From an uncultured Dorea sp. (lineage in GTDB: Bacteria > Bacillota > Clostridia > Lachnospirales > Lachnospiraceae), in NCBI GenBank assembly GCA_910584265.1, contig CAJTZE010000005.1:23634-87633 (forward strand): a DNA stretch of 64,000 nt, given 5' to 3'. The position numbers were made by a program, and so were the translations under genes. Of this stretch, positions 43,559 to 51,242 are shown in pieces; positions within the stretch are counted from its first letter, which is position 1, and each line of letters starts with the position of its first letter. A model generated the notes under the pieces. That model searched no databases and had not been told where the DNA came from. It saw only the letters and a list, made by a program, of their open reading frames with translations.

Positions 43559-44905
43559 CTACTCCTTCAGGCAATTTACGGCTTCTATAATCGTATCTGC
43601 CATGTAATCAATCATCTCGTCAGTCATTCCCGGGTATACGCCAACCCAAAACGTATCCCGCATAATACGATCTGTATCTTTCAAGTCTCCAATAATCCGG
43701 TATCCCAAGCCGTTTTTGCGCATCTCGTCAAAACATGGATGCTTCACCAGATTGCCTGCAAATAACATCCGGGTCTGAATCCCTCTTTCTTCTATAAACC
43801 GGACAATTGTATTGCGGTCAGCTCCTTCTCTGCAGGTGATCAAAAATCCAAACCAGCTCGGTCTTGAATTCTCACATGCTTCCGGCAGAATCAGCATACT
43901 TTCCAGTTTTTTCAATCTCTGGTACAGCCTGTCAAAATTATGCCTGCGCTTCTCGACAAAAGAAGGAAACTTTTCCAGCTGAGCACATCCAATTGCCGCC
44001 TGCAGATCTGTAGCTTTCAGATTGTACCCAAAATGCGAATATACATATTTGTGGTCATATCCCAGCGGCAGCTCTCCATATTGTTTGTCAAATCTGTGGC
44101 CGCATAAATTATCCTGGCCGGACGAACATATACAGTCACGCCCCCAGTCCCTATAGGAACGGATGCATTTATTCAGAAGAGGATCATCAGTATATACAGC
44201 GCCGCCTTCTCCCATCGTCATATGATGCGGCGGATAAAAGCTTGAGGTGCCGATATCACCAATTGTACCTGTGAACTTCTCCACTCCATCAATTTTGTAA
44301 CGGGAGCCCAATGCATCGCAATTATCCTCCACCAGCCACAAATTGTGTTCGGTACAAAAACTCTTTACAGCCTTCAGATCAAAAGGATTCCCCAGCGTAT
44401 GGGCGATCATCACTGCTTTTGTCTTATCTGAAAGCGCCTCTTCCAGCATACTTACATCAATATTGTACTGAGGAATTGTTACATCTACAAATACCGGCAC
44501 TGCACCATACTGAATAACCGGCGTAACGGTAGTGGGAAAGCCGGCCGCAACTGTGATCACCTCGTCCCCTCTGTTTATCCTTCTCTCTCCTAAAAGCGGC
44601 GATGTCAGGGCAGAAAACGCAATTAAATTCGCAGAAGAACCCGAATTAACCAGAGAACAATATTTTATACCCAAATACTCTGCCAGCTTCTTCTCAAACT
44701 CAGCTGTATATCTTCCGGAGGTCAGCCAGAACTCTAACGCACTGTCTACAAGATTAACCATCTCGCTGCGATCATAGACCCTTGATGCATATGGAATCCT
44801 GTCTCCCTTCATGTATTGCTTTGTATTATGGTACTTATCGCAATAAGCTTCTACCATATCCAGAATTTCTTTTTTTGCCATCTCCTCTGTTTTATTCTCA
44901 AACAT
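43559..44905 (-). CDS. rfbH: CDP-4-keto-6-deoxyglucose 3-dehydrase (E1)
   Basis: 448 residues, DegT/aminotransferase fold. This PMP enzyme removes the C3 hydroxyl to give CDP-3,6-dideoxy sugars. The usual PLP-binding Lys is replaced by His227 in SFYPPHHMTMGEGG, the defining change of RfbH/AscC. The [2Fe-2S] cysteines are visible as Cys258-x-Cys260-x7-Cys268 plus Cys196, 61 residues earlier, with a short insertion compared with the Yersinia enzyme. Start ATG chosen with AAGGAG upstream and a family-like N-terminus; an upstream extension would overlap rfbF. The enzyme needs a reductase (E3/AscD), which is not in this window. Confidence 0.96.
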   Translation of the reverse strand: MFENKTEEMAKKEILDMVEAYCDKYHNTKQYMKGDRIPYASRVYDRSEMVNLVDSALEFWLTSGRYTAEFEKKLAEYLGIKYCSLVNSGSSANLIAFSALTSPLLGERRINRGDEVITVAAGFPTTVTPVIQYGAVPVFVDVTIPQYNIDVSMLEEALSDKTKAVMIAHTLGNPFDLKAVKSFCTEHNLWLVEDNCDALGSRYKIDGVEKFTGTIGDIGTSSFYPPHHMTMGEGGAVYTDDPLLNKCIRSYRDWGRDCICSSGQDNLCGHRFDKQYGELPLGYDHKYVYSHFGYNLKATDLQAAIGCAQLEKFPSFVEKRRHNFDRLYQRLKKLESMLILPEACENSRPSWFGFLITCREGADRNTIVRFIEERGIQTRMLFAGNLVKHPCFDEMRKNGLGYRIIGDLKDTDRIMRDTFWVGVYPGMTDEMIDYMADTIIEAVNCLKE

Positions 44906-44916
44906 CGTACATCTCC

Positions 44917-45696
44917 TTACTCTTTCCATACTTTCCAGGGTGCATCCCCAGATGCCCACAGCTGCTCTAACTTGTCCTTTTCCCTTTTGGTATCCATACA
45001 CTGCCAAAAGCCGTCATGCTTGAATGCTGACAGCTCATTCCTTCTTACGCACTGCTCTAACGGACTTTTTTCAAAGACTGTTTCATCACCGTCGATCAGA
45101 CCAAAAATCTCCGGCTCCAGAACCATATAGCCGGCATTAATCCGCAGATCATCCTCCGAACTCTTCTCGCGGAATGACGTAATCTTACAATCCGTTCCTA
45201 TATCCAAAACTCCGAATCTCTGCTCTACACAAACTGCGGTTAATGTTGCGATCGTCCCCTGCCTTTTATGAAACTCCACAAGCTCCCTTATATTCACATC
45301 ACTCACACCGTCTCCATACGTCAGCAGGAACCGCTCATTCCCTATATACTTCTGAACACGCTTTACCCGTCCTCCTGTCATGGTATTTAACCCGGTATCA
45401 ACAAGCGTTACTTTCCAGGGCTCTGCCACATTATTGTGAATCAACATTCCGCCATTCTTTGAAAAATCAAAAGTAACATCACTATTATGCAGATAATAGT
45501 CTGCAAACCATTCTTTTATCACATGCTGTTTATAGCCGCAGCATACAATAAACTCATGGAAGCCATAATAAGAATAGGTTTTCATAATATGCCATAAAAT
45601 CGGTTTTTCCCCTACCTCGATCATCGGCTTAGGTTTCAAATGACTTTCTTCACTGATCCTTGTCCCAAGTCCTCCCGCCAAAATAACCACTTTCAT
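44917..45696 (-). CDS. rfbF: Glucose-1-phosphate cytidylyltransferase
   Basis: 259 residues. Makes CDP-glucose from CTP and glucose-1-phosphate. VVILAGGLGTRISEESHLKPKPMIEVGEKPILWHIMKTYS is the family N-terminus, followed by GYKQHVIKEWF, LTYGDGVSDVN at the metal site and FREKSSEDDLRINAGYMVLEP. It opens the CDP-dideoxyhexose segment of the operon, 11 nt ahead of rfbH. Confidence 0.96.
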   Translation of the reverse strand: MKVVILAGGLGTRISEESHLKPKPMIEVGEKPILWHIMKTYSYYGFHEFIVCCGYKQHVIKEWFADYYLHNSDVTFDFSKNGGMLIHNNVAEPWKVTLVDTGLNTMTGGRVKRVQKYIGNERFLLTYGDGVSDVNIRELVEFHKRQGTIATLTAVCVEQRFGVLDIGTDCKITSFREKSSEDDLRINAGYMVLEPEIFGLIDGDETVFEKSPLEQCVRRNELSAFKHDGFWQCMDTKREKDKLEQLWASGDAPWKVWKE

Positions 45697-45721
45697 ATCC
45701 TATTTCCTTTCCTCCTGTATA

Positions 45722-47632
45722 TTACTCCACCCATCTTCCTCTTATTATCATCGCTATATCGCCGGATATCTTTTTTCCATTCTCAAAGGTCTCAAATTGG
45801 CCGCTATCTTTGTTGTAACAAACAGACAGCGGATGATCCTCTCCATTATATCCGCTTAATCTCAAATTATACTCTGTATCCTTATCCAGAACTATATGTT
45901 TCAAACGAATCTTTATTTGATCAGACTCAATCGTATTTACCGGCACTGCCTTCTCCCACAGCACCTCTCCTGTTTCCATGTTTTCTAATTTTATTTCTAA
46001 AATAGAGGAATCTGACCAAATAAACTCTTCTGTTCCGCTCATATCAATAATCATCTGTCTCATATCAAGCGGCCTGTCAAACTGCATGCGCTGCTCTATC
46101 TCGGATTCTCCATCTACTAGATTGCATTTTGATTCTGTATATTCTCTCCCGATAGCAGAATATATAATTTCATTCCACGAATAAGCATAAGTATAGCATA
46201 AGGCGCCAAAAAATGCTATAATAATGCAAATTCTTATCCATACAAATACTCTTTCATGCGCCTTCTCTCCCATATCCACCCCCGTGCTTTTTCTCTGTGG
46301 ATAATTCAGCCATAGTATTGTAATAACACATACAGCCAGAAACGCAATTACATAGTCCACATATACCGGTGAATATAATTTGTCAAACACACCCATGATC
46401 GTAATTCCATACGCATCCATTCCACGCCGGAATATTTTATCTGCAAACATATTAATTAAGGTCTCGCCTCCAAATACCTGATGCGCAAAATATGTGGAAA
46501 GATATGTCAAGGCCGCCTCTATTGCCAGCTCCAAAAGCAAATAAAGCTTCCTATTCTGAGAGGAAGTAAATACAGCTAAAACAATAAACGGCGCAATCAA
46601 AATAATCCAATATGGGTTAAATGGAACCAGTAATAAAAAGGCTCCAAACACCACCAATGGAAGATAAAGTATATATCTTTTTATTTCACCGCCTGTCAGA
46701 TTTCTTTTATAGTATGCAAAAATGCAGACTCCAGCCATCGCCGCCACAAATAGCGGTAAAACGCTTGCCTCATTGTACCATTTAAAAGAAATTGATTCCA
46801 TTTGTCTCAAAAAAAATCCAGAAAACGCTTTGGTCGATGCCTGATATGCCACATTCCCGCTATATATCAATTTACAAACAACAACTCCTGAAATTCCTGC
46901 CAGCGTTTTAAGAATGGCCGCAAATACCCTCTTTTCTTTCAATAAAATTAGTGGTATAAAGATGAATATGCCAAACAGTTTCATACAATTCGCCAGCACA
47001 AACCAAAGTATAAATTTCTTATCATCTTCTTTTATATAAGCCAAAATCCCCAGCAGCATAAAAGTAACTGCCATAATATCATACTGCGCAATAATCATTG
47101 CAGGAACTACTACCATAACAGAGGACAGAAAAAAAACAACTGTCCATTTTGCATTTCTGTCTGATACTCTCAACTCTTTGCAGATTTTATATAGCACAAA
47201 AGCCGCTGCTATCACGAATACCAGAATCATCGTCTTAATCCACAAACGACTGATAAAATTATTGGTATAATCAAATGGTACGAATTTATTTATAATATAA
47301 GCGGGAAGATTCCATACTCCAAAAATAATATAGATAGGGATATCATATACTGCGGGATGCGAATACGCGCTGTGTTCGATCGCAATTTGATAGAAATCTA
47401 ATACTCTTCCAGAAAACAGACTATCTAAAAAATTAAAGGAATGCTCAACCGTAGCAAATACATCCGCATACATAAACATAACCATTGACACAGCATATAC
47501 CAGAAGAATAAGTATATAATCCATTACACAGGGAGCATCCTTACCATTCCATCTGGCTGAAACAGCCATCAACAGGTTATAAGATTTTTCTTTACATGAT
47601 TTCAGCCAGACAAATCCCTTTTCTTTATGCAT
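45722..47632 (-). CDS. Polytopic membrane protein, GT-C glycosyltransferase-like
   Basis: 636 residues with about eleven to thirteen membrane helices and a soluble C-terminal part (about 510-636) rich in beta structure. Such topology, with charged loops early between helices (YADVFATVEHS, EHSAYSHPAVYDIPIY), is typical of GT-C transferases that use polyprenyl-phosphate sugars outside the membrane. No decisive motif was recognised, so the GT-C assignment rests on topology and context: it follows gtrA with an 8-nt overlap and precedes rfbF. In streptococcal rhamnose clusters a comparable protein (GacL) attaches side-chain sugars. Confidence 0.7.
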   Translation of the reverse strand: MHKEKGFVWLKSCKEKSYNLLMAVSARWNGKDAPCVMDYILILLVYAVSMVMFMYADVFATVEHSFNFLDSLFSGRVLDFYQIAIEHSAYSHPAVYDIPIYIIFGVWNLPAYIINKFVPFDYTNNFISRLWIKTMILVFVIAAAFVLYKICKELRVSDRNAKWTVVFFLSSVMVVVPAMIIAQYDIMAVTFMLLGILAYIKEDDKKFILWFVLANCMKLFGIFIFIPLILLKEKRVFAAILKTLAGISGVVVCKLIYSGNVAYQASTKAFSGFFLRQMESISFKWYNEASVLPLFVAAMAGVCIFAYYKRNLTGGEIKRYILYLPLVVFGAFLLLVPFNPYWIILIAPFIVLAVFTSSQNRKLYLLLELAIEAALTYLSTYFAHQVFGGETLINMFADKIFRRGMDAYGITIMGVFDKLYSPVYVDYVIAFLAVCVITILWLNYPQRKSTGVDMGEKAHERVFVWIRICIIIAFFGALCYTYAYSWNEIIYSAIGREYTESKCNLVDGESEIEQRMQFDRPLDMRQMIIDMSGTEEFIWSDSSILEIKLENMETGEVLWEKAVPVNTIESDQIKIRLKHIVLDKDTEYNLRLSGYNGEDHPLSVCYNKDSGQFETFENGKKISGDIAMIIRGRWVE

Positions 47633-48023
47633 CTTCTTTATTCCCTCCCTCTAATAATATCTTTCTGGAAATAAAATTATATACCATGACAACCCCTGTA
47701 GCTATAATTTTAGCCCACATTGCAGACATAGAAACATAAGAAACACAAAGACTCAAAACCAATTCATTAATTCCCAGGCCTATAACGTTTAATACGATGT
47801 ACCATACCACTTCTTGAACCTTATTCGATTTATTAGAAGTAAACACATATTTTAAATTTAATATATAATTTACAATAACCGAAACAGAAAAAGAACATAA
47901 GTTCGCAATCAGATAGTGGATTCCCGCGAAATTATGCAATAAAAAGAATATCCCATAGTCGATCCCAAATGAAATGACACCAACTATTCCAAACCTAAAT
48001 ATTTGCTTTAATAAATCCTTCAT
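47625..48023 (-). CDS. GtrA-like membrane protein
   Basis: 132 residues, four membrane helices. GtrA-family proteins are thought to flip or help present polyprenyl-phosphate sugars to outside-acting transferases. FRFGIVGVISFGIDYGIFFLL, the YLIANLCSFSVSVIVNYILN block and a conserved KIIATGVVMVYNFISRK end are typical. The ATG with GAGGAGAAG upstream gives MKDLLKQIFRF; an earlier in-frame ATG has no site. First gene of the nine-gene operon that ends with the phosphoglycerol transferase. Confidence 0.88.
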   Translation of the reverse strand: MKDLLKQIFRFGIVGVISFGIDYGIFFLLHNFAGIHYLIANLCSFSVSVIVNYILNLKYVFTSNKSNKVQEVVWYIVLNVIGLGINELVLSLCVSYVSMSAMWAKIIATGVVMVYNFISRKILLEGGNKEDA

Positions 48024-48155
48024 CTTCTCCTCACACAACAGTCCCGGGTCTTAAATATAGATCAAAATCCGTAAACTGCTCATTAGATAAACAAAAAAAC
48101 AAATTAACTCTCATTATTATCCTTTACCCGACATTCTACGCGTTACAGTATGATT

Positions 48156-48184
48156 ATTCTACCAGATATACATCTGTAAATCAA
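48156..48184 (-). promoter_or_regulatory. Sigma-A promoter of the gtrA operon, with palindrome in the spacer
   Basis: Minus strand: TTGATT, 17-nt spacer, TAGAAT, with a leader of about 130 nt. The spacer holds a 14-bp palindrome, CAGAT-ATAC-ATCTG at 48163-48176, well placed for a repressor or activator. Confidence 0.65.
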
Positions 48185-48234
48185 GTACCAAAAACCCTAA
48201 CATAATTGATGCTTTATGTTGTTCATAATGTAAA

Positions 48235-48395
48235 CCATAAGAATACTTCCTATGGTTGATGCCGATATAGCAAATAATCGGCCATACCCACTGATGCCAG
48301 CCTGTCATATCCCATCTGGTCATTCTCGTAGATACATCAATAATTAGCGATATTGCTAAATCAAACGGATAATCTTGCTAACCGCTTGTCCTTTT
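48235..48395 (-). pseudogene. Probable decayed copy of the LytTR regulator gene start
   Basis: On the minus strand an AAAAGGAC site is followed by GGTTAGCAAGATTATCCGTTT, nearly identical to the first codons of the intact LytTR gene on the other strand (GGTTACAAGATTACCCATTT), both encoding QDYPF. About 80 nt further on, in another frame, a GISG motif matches residues 25-28 of the intact protein. Start codon, frame and the LytTR domain are lost. The surrounding 663-nt gap otherwise holds only the gtrA promoter, one hairpin and AT-rich sequence. Similarity beyond the first 25 nt is weak, so this is a moderate call. Confidence 0.42.
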
Positions 48396-48417
48396 ATAAC
48401 AAAAAAGGATTATAGAC

Positions 48418-48455
48418 ATTGTAAAAAGCAGACATTCCCATCTGCTTTTTACAAT
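48418..48455. terminator. Perfect 15-bp inverted repeat in the intergenic gap
   Basis: ATTGTAAAAAGCAGA and its complement around an 8-nt loop. The T5 run is inside the stem, so it could be a terminator or simply a hairpin protecting the flanking transcripts. No feature was recognised from 48456 to about 48590. Confidence 0.5.
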
Positions 48456-48686
48456 CTCCAAAATCCAAAAAATATATCTTTTACAGCAACCTTAATATAA
48501 TAACTCTCGACATGACAAAACAAGAAAATAACTTTATATTCTGACAACTTCTGTACCACACATCTTGCATTTTTGACATCATTCTTGGATTTTTCCCAGA
48601 TATTTTCCCTTTTCTACTCCATTTCCCGACATTTTTCGACTCCCCAGTTGTCTTATATATAGATTAAATTATAAGGAGAACCTATC

Positions 48687-49127
48687 ATGCATTGGTTACA
48701 AGATTACCCATTTAACAAAACCCAGCAGACAAATATATCTCTTTTCCTGAAGCGCTACGGCATTTCGGGTCTAATGAGCGCCATGCAGTCCTATTCGGAC
48801 TTACATCAGGAATACATCTGCAAGACACGTACCTCTATATCAAGATTTAAAATCTGCGATATTTATTACCTGAAAATACTAGAACACACCATCAATGTCC
48901 ACACAGAATACGGAACCTATCAAAAATATGGCTCTTTGAGCACAGAATTAAAATATTTAGCTCCCTACGGATTTTTAAAATGCAACCAGAGCTGTGTGGT
49001 TTCCATCCGGAAAATCCGGACGATCTGCAGCGATGATATCATTCTGACCAATGGGGAGAGTCTGCATCTGAGCAGGCACTATGCACCCCAGATTATCCTT
49101 GCACTTTCCCGCAAGCATCAAAATTAG
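48687..49127 (+). CDS. LytTR-type DNA-binding transcriptional regulator
   Basis: 146 residues. The C-terminal 95 residues form a LytTR domain: FKICDIYYLKILEHTINVHTE, YGSLSTELKYLAPYGFLKCNQSCVVSIRKIRTI, and DDIILTNGESLHLSRHY. The N-terminal 50 residues (QDYPFNKTQQTNISLFLKRYGISGLMSAMQ) are not a receiver domain, so it is a stand-alone regulator, perhaps sensing through this helical part. ATG with AAGGAG upstream. It is divergent from the gtrA operon, which makes that operon the obvious candidate target. The upstream region has TTTTCCC motifs repeated at 48591, 48603 and 48622. Confidence 0.88.
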   Translation: MHWLQDYPFNKTQQTNISLFLKRYGISGLMSAMQSYSDLHQEYICKTRTSISRFKICDIYYLKILEHTINVHTEYGTYQKYGSLSTELKYLAPYGFLKCNQSCVVSIRKIRTICSDDIILTNGESLHLSRHYAPQIILALSRKHQN

Positions 49128-49137
49128 GCGAAAAAAA

Positions 49138-49182
49138 GAATCATCAGAATGCTATGCATTTCACAAAGCTTTCTGATGATTC
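49138..49182. terminator. Bidirectional terminator between LytTR and SH3 genes
   Basis: GAATCATCAGAA and TTCTGATGATTC arms; on the minus strand a T7 run follows, on the plus strand CTCATTTTT. Confidence 0.88.
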
Positions 49183-49199
49183 CTCATTTTTCACAATTC

Positions 49200-49952
49200 C
49201 TATTTCACTTCCGACAGCCATTCCTGATATACATATCCAATCTTGCCGTCATAGTCTACTCTCCACCAGCCGTTCTTCTCATCGGTAACCTTGACTTTCG
49301 TTCCCTTCTCCAGCGTCCCCAGTATTGCCGCATTGATATCTGCATCGCTGCGGATATTCACACCTTTATTGCAATTGACCATCATCGTCTTTTCACCGGA
49401 TTTTTTATCGGAAGCCTGCGTGGATGCATTCAAATCTGTGGCTTCTTTCTCTGTCTCTGACAGCCATTCTCCATACACATAACCGGTTTTTCCTTTATAG
49501 TCAAATTTACACCAGTTATTATCAATGCCCGTTACAATGATCACGGTTCCCTGATCGAGATCTCCAAGGATAGCCTGATCTGTGCCCGGACCGCTCCGCA
49601 CGTTCACGCCCAGCTTGCAGTTGACTTCCATGGGAATTTCGCCGCCTTCCATGGATACAACCGACGGAACCTGTGTCAGCAGATCCTTCCGGATAAATCC
49701 GGCACCGCCGTCATATTCCACAGAACACCAGCCGTCCTTTTCACCGACTACCATAACTTCTGTCCCCTGCGGAAGACAATCCTTTACAGACTTCCCCATA
49801 TCCGGGCCTCTTCGTACATTTGCTCCCTTCCTGCAGTTAACAGTCATATATTCCTCAGAGACTGCATAACTGTCAAAGCCGATACCTAGAGCAAAAACAA
49901 TTGACAAAGTTAGAATTGTGCTTCCAAGCAATACCATATTCTTTATTTTCAT
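49200..49952 (-). CDS. Secreted protein with three bacterial SH3 domains
   Basis: 250 residues. Signal segment MKIKNMVLLGSTILTLSIVFALGIGF, then three SH3b domains of about 60 residues, each starting with a (V)NCRKGANVRRGPD-type strand and ending with a GxxGYVYxEWLS-type strand (first one GAGFIRKDLL). SH3b domains bind peptidoglycan stem peptides. No catalytic domain is present, so it is a wall-binding or sensing protein. ATG with GGAGGGG upstream was chosen; an in-frame codon further up gives no proper signal peptide. Single gene, bounded by a strong terminator. Confidence 0.88.
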   Translation of the reverse strand: MKIKNMVLLGSTILTLSIVFALGIGFDSYAVSEEYMTVNCRKGANVRRGPDMGKSVKDCLPQGTEVMVVGEKDGWCSVEYDGGAGFIRKDLLTQVPSVVSMEGGEIPMEVNCKLGVNVRSGPGTDQAILGDLDQGTVIIVTGIDNNWCKFDYKGKTGYVYGEWLSETEKEATDLNASTQASDKKSGEKTMMVNCNKGVNIRSDADINAAILGTLEKGTKVKVTDEKNGWWRVDYDGKIGYVYQEWLSEVK

Positions 49953-50024
49953 CTTTTCCCCTCCATTCTGGAAAAAACAAACAAAAAACAACCGATAAAA
50001 TATACAACAGGCAGAGAAGCCTTC

Positions 50025-50954
50025 CTACGGATTCTCCGCAAATAACTTCTCCGCATATGTTCCGTCTGCCACAAGCTTTTGTATCTCTTCCACTACATCC
50101 TTCTTATCTTCCTTATAGGTAACTCCGAACCATTTATCATGGGAGCGCAATACCTCCACCTGCATTCTTCCCTCCTCTAACAGTCCGCCGATAATCGTCG
50201 GCAGAAGATATTCTCCCGCAGGATTTTCCGGATCCAGCCTGTCAAGAAACTCTTTAAAGCCTTTCTCCAATATATCCATAAATGCCGGTGAAAGTCCCCA
50301 CATATTCATGGATACCTCAGATTCTATATCAATTGTAGTGAATGTTCCGTCCTCATCCTTCACTGCCGCTCCGTCCTCAGTTCTAATGATACCCTGGGTT
50401 TCTATAATCTCTGCCAGCATGCGCTCATCATCCACCTTACAGATTCCTCTGGTTACACCGCCGTTATCACTCAATGTATTTTTCAGCATAAATCCTATCA
50501 TACACGCTGAATACCCATCAGTCTCCGATTTATTTGTCAAATACTCATACGCCTTCTGATAAGCTTCTTTTCCATAATAATCGTCGGCGTTAATAACCAG
50601 AAACGGCTCCTTCACCACATCCTTACAGCAGAGAACCGCCTGCCCGGTTCCCCAGGGTTTTTTCCGTTTAGCCGCCATACCACGGTACTGCTCCGGTATA
50701 TCCCAAAGCTCCTGATATGCATACTCTACGTCCACAATCTTTTCAATCCGCTTGCCGATAACCCGTTTGAAGTCTTCATCCAAATCCTTCCGGATCACAA
50801 ATACAACCTTATCAAACCCTGCCTCTAAGGCATCATATATAGAATAATCCATAATAATCTCGCCGCCAGGACCAACAGTCTCCAATTGCTTGATTCCTCC
50901 GCCGAATCTGCTGCCAATCCCGGCCGCCATGATTACTAATGTAGCTTTTCCCAT
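50025..50954 (-). CDS. Sugar-phosphate nucleotidyltransferase family protein
   Basis: 309 residues. N-terminal LVIMAAGIGSRFGGGIKQLETVGPGGEIIMDYSIYDAL is a nucleotidyltransferase loop of the MobA/GalU-like superfamily, with LVINADDYYGKEAYQKAYEYL holding the metal site. Homologs are often called NDP-sugar pyrophosphorylases; neither nucleotide nor sugar is certain. It follows the HPr gene by 19 nt in the cdaA operon, so it may be read with c-di-AMP genes rather than with the polysaccharide locus. Confidence 0.82.
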   Translation of the reverse strand: MGKATLVIMAAGIGSRFGGGIKQLETVGPGGEIIMDYSIYDALEAGFDKVVFVIRKDLDEDFKRVIGKRIEKIVDVEYAYQELWDIPEQYRGMAAKRKKPWGTGQAVLCCKDVVKEPFLVINADDYYGKEAYQKAYEYLTNKSETDGYSACMIGFMLKNTLSDNGGVTRGICKVDDERMLAEIIETQGIIRTEDGAAVKDEDGTFTTIDIESEVSMNMWGLSPAFMDILEKGFKEFLDRLDPENPAGEYLLPTIIGGLLEEGRMQVEVLRSHDKWFGVTYKEDKKDVVEEIQKLVADGTYAEKLFAENP

Positions 50955-50973
50955 TTCTTCTCCCTTATCCTGC

Positions 50974-51237
50974 CTATTCTCCCAGGCCGTCTTCTACTGC
51001 TTTGACCATTGCGGCCAAAGCTTCCTGTTCATCTGTACCTTCACATATCAGTTCAATCTCATCGCCCTTTTTAATGCAGGCACCCAGCACACTTAGTACA
51101 CTTTTTGCATTAGCATTAGTGTCGCCGTGCTGAAATGTAATCCTGCTGTCATACTTTACCGCCGTATTACAGAAGATTCCGGCCGGGCGCAAATGAAGAC
51201 CTGTAGGATTTATGATTGTAACCTTCCTGCTGACCAT
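50974..51237 (-). CDS. HPr-family phosphocarrier protein
   Basis: 87 residues. The phosphotransfer His15 is present in NPTGLHLRPAG and the regulatory Ser46 in NAKSVLSVLG, so it keeps both the PTS and the HPr-kinase sites, unlike Crh, which lacks His15. It sits 5 nt after cdaR with GGAGG upstream. No PTS enzymes are nearby. Likely the general or an accessory HPr. Confidence 0.93.
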   Translation of the reverse strand: MVSRKVTIINPTGLHLRPAGIFCNTAVKYDSRITFQHGDTNANAKSVLSVLGACIKKGDEIELICEGTDEQEALAAMVKAVEDGLGE

Positions 51238-51242
51238 GTTTC

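Noticed and set aside
48162..48330. Trp/Tyr-rich 54-codon frame in the intergenic gap
   Set aside because: It has no ribosome site and overlaps the operon promoter and the probable LytTR relic, so it is better explained as decayed sequence.
48235..48420. Insertion-sequence remnant
   Set aside because: No transposase motif, terminal inverted repeats or target duplication; the match to the adjacent LytTR gene explains it better.
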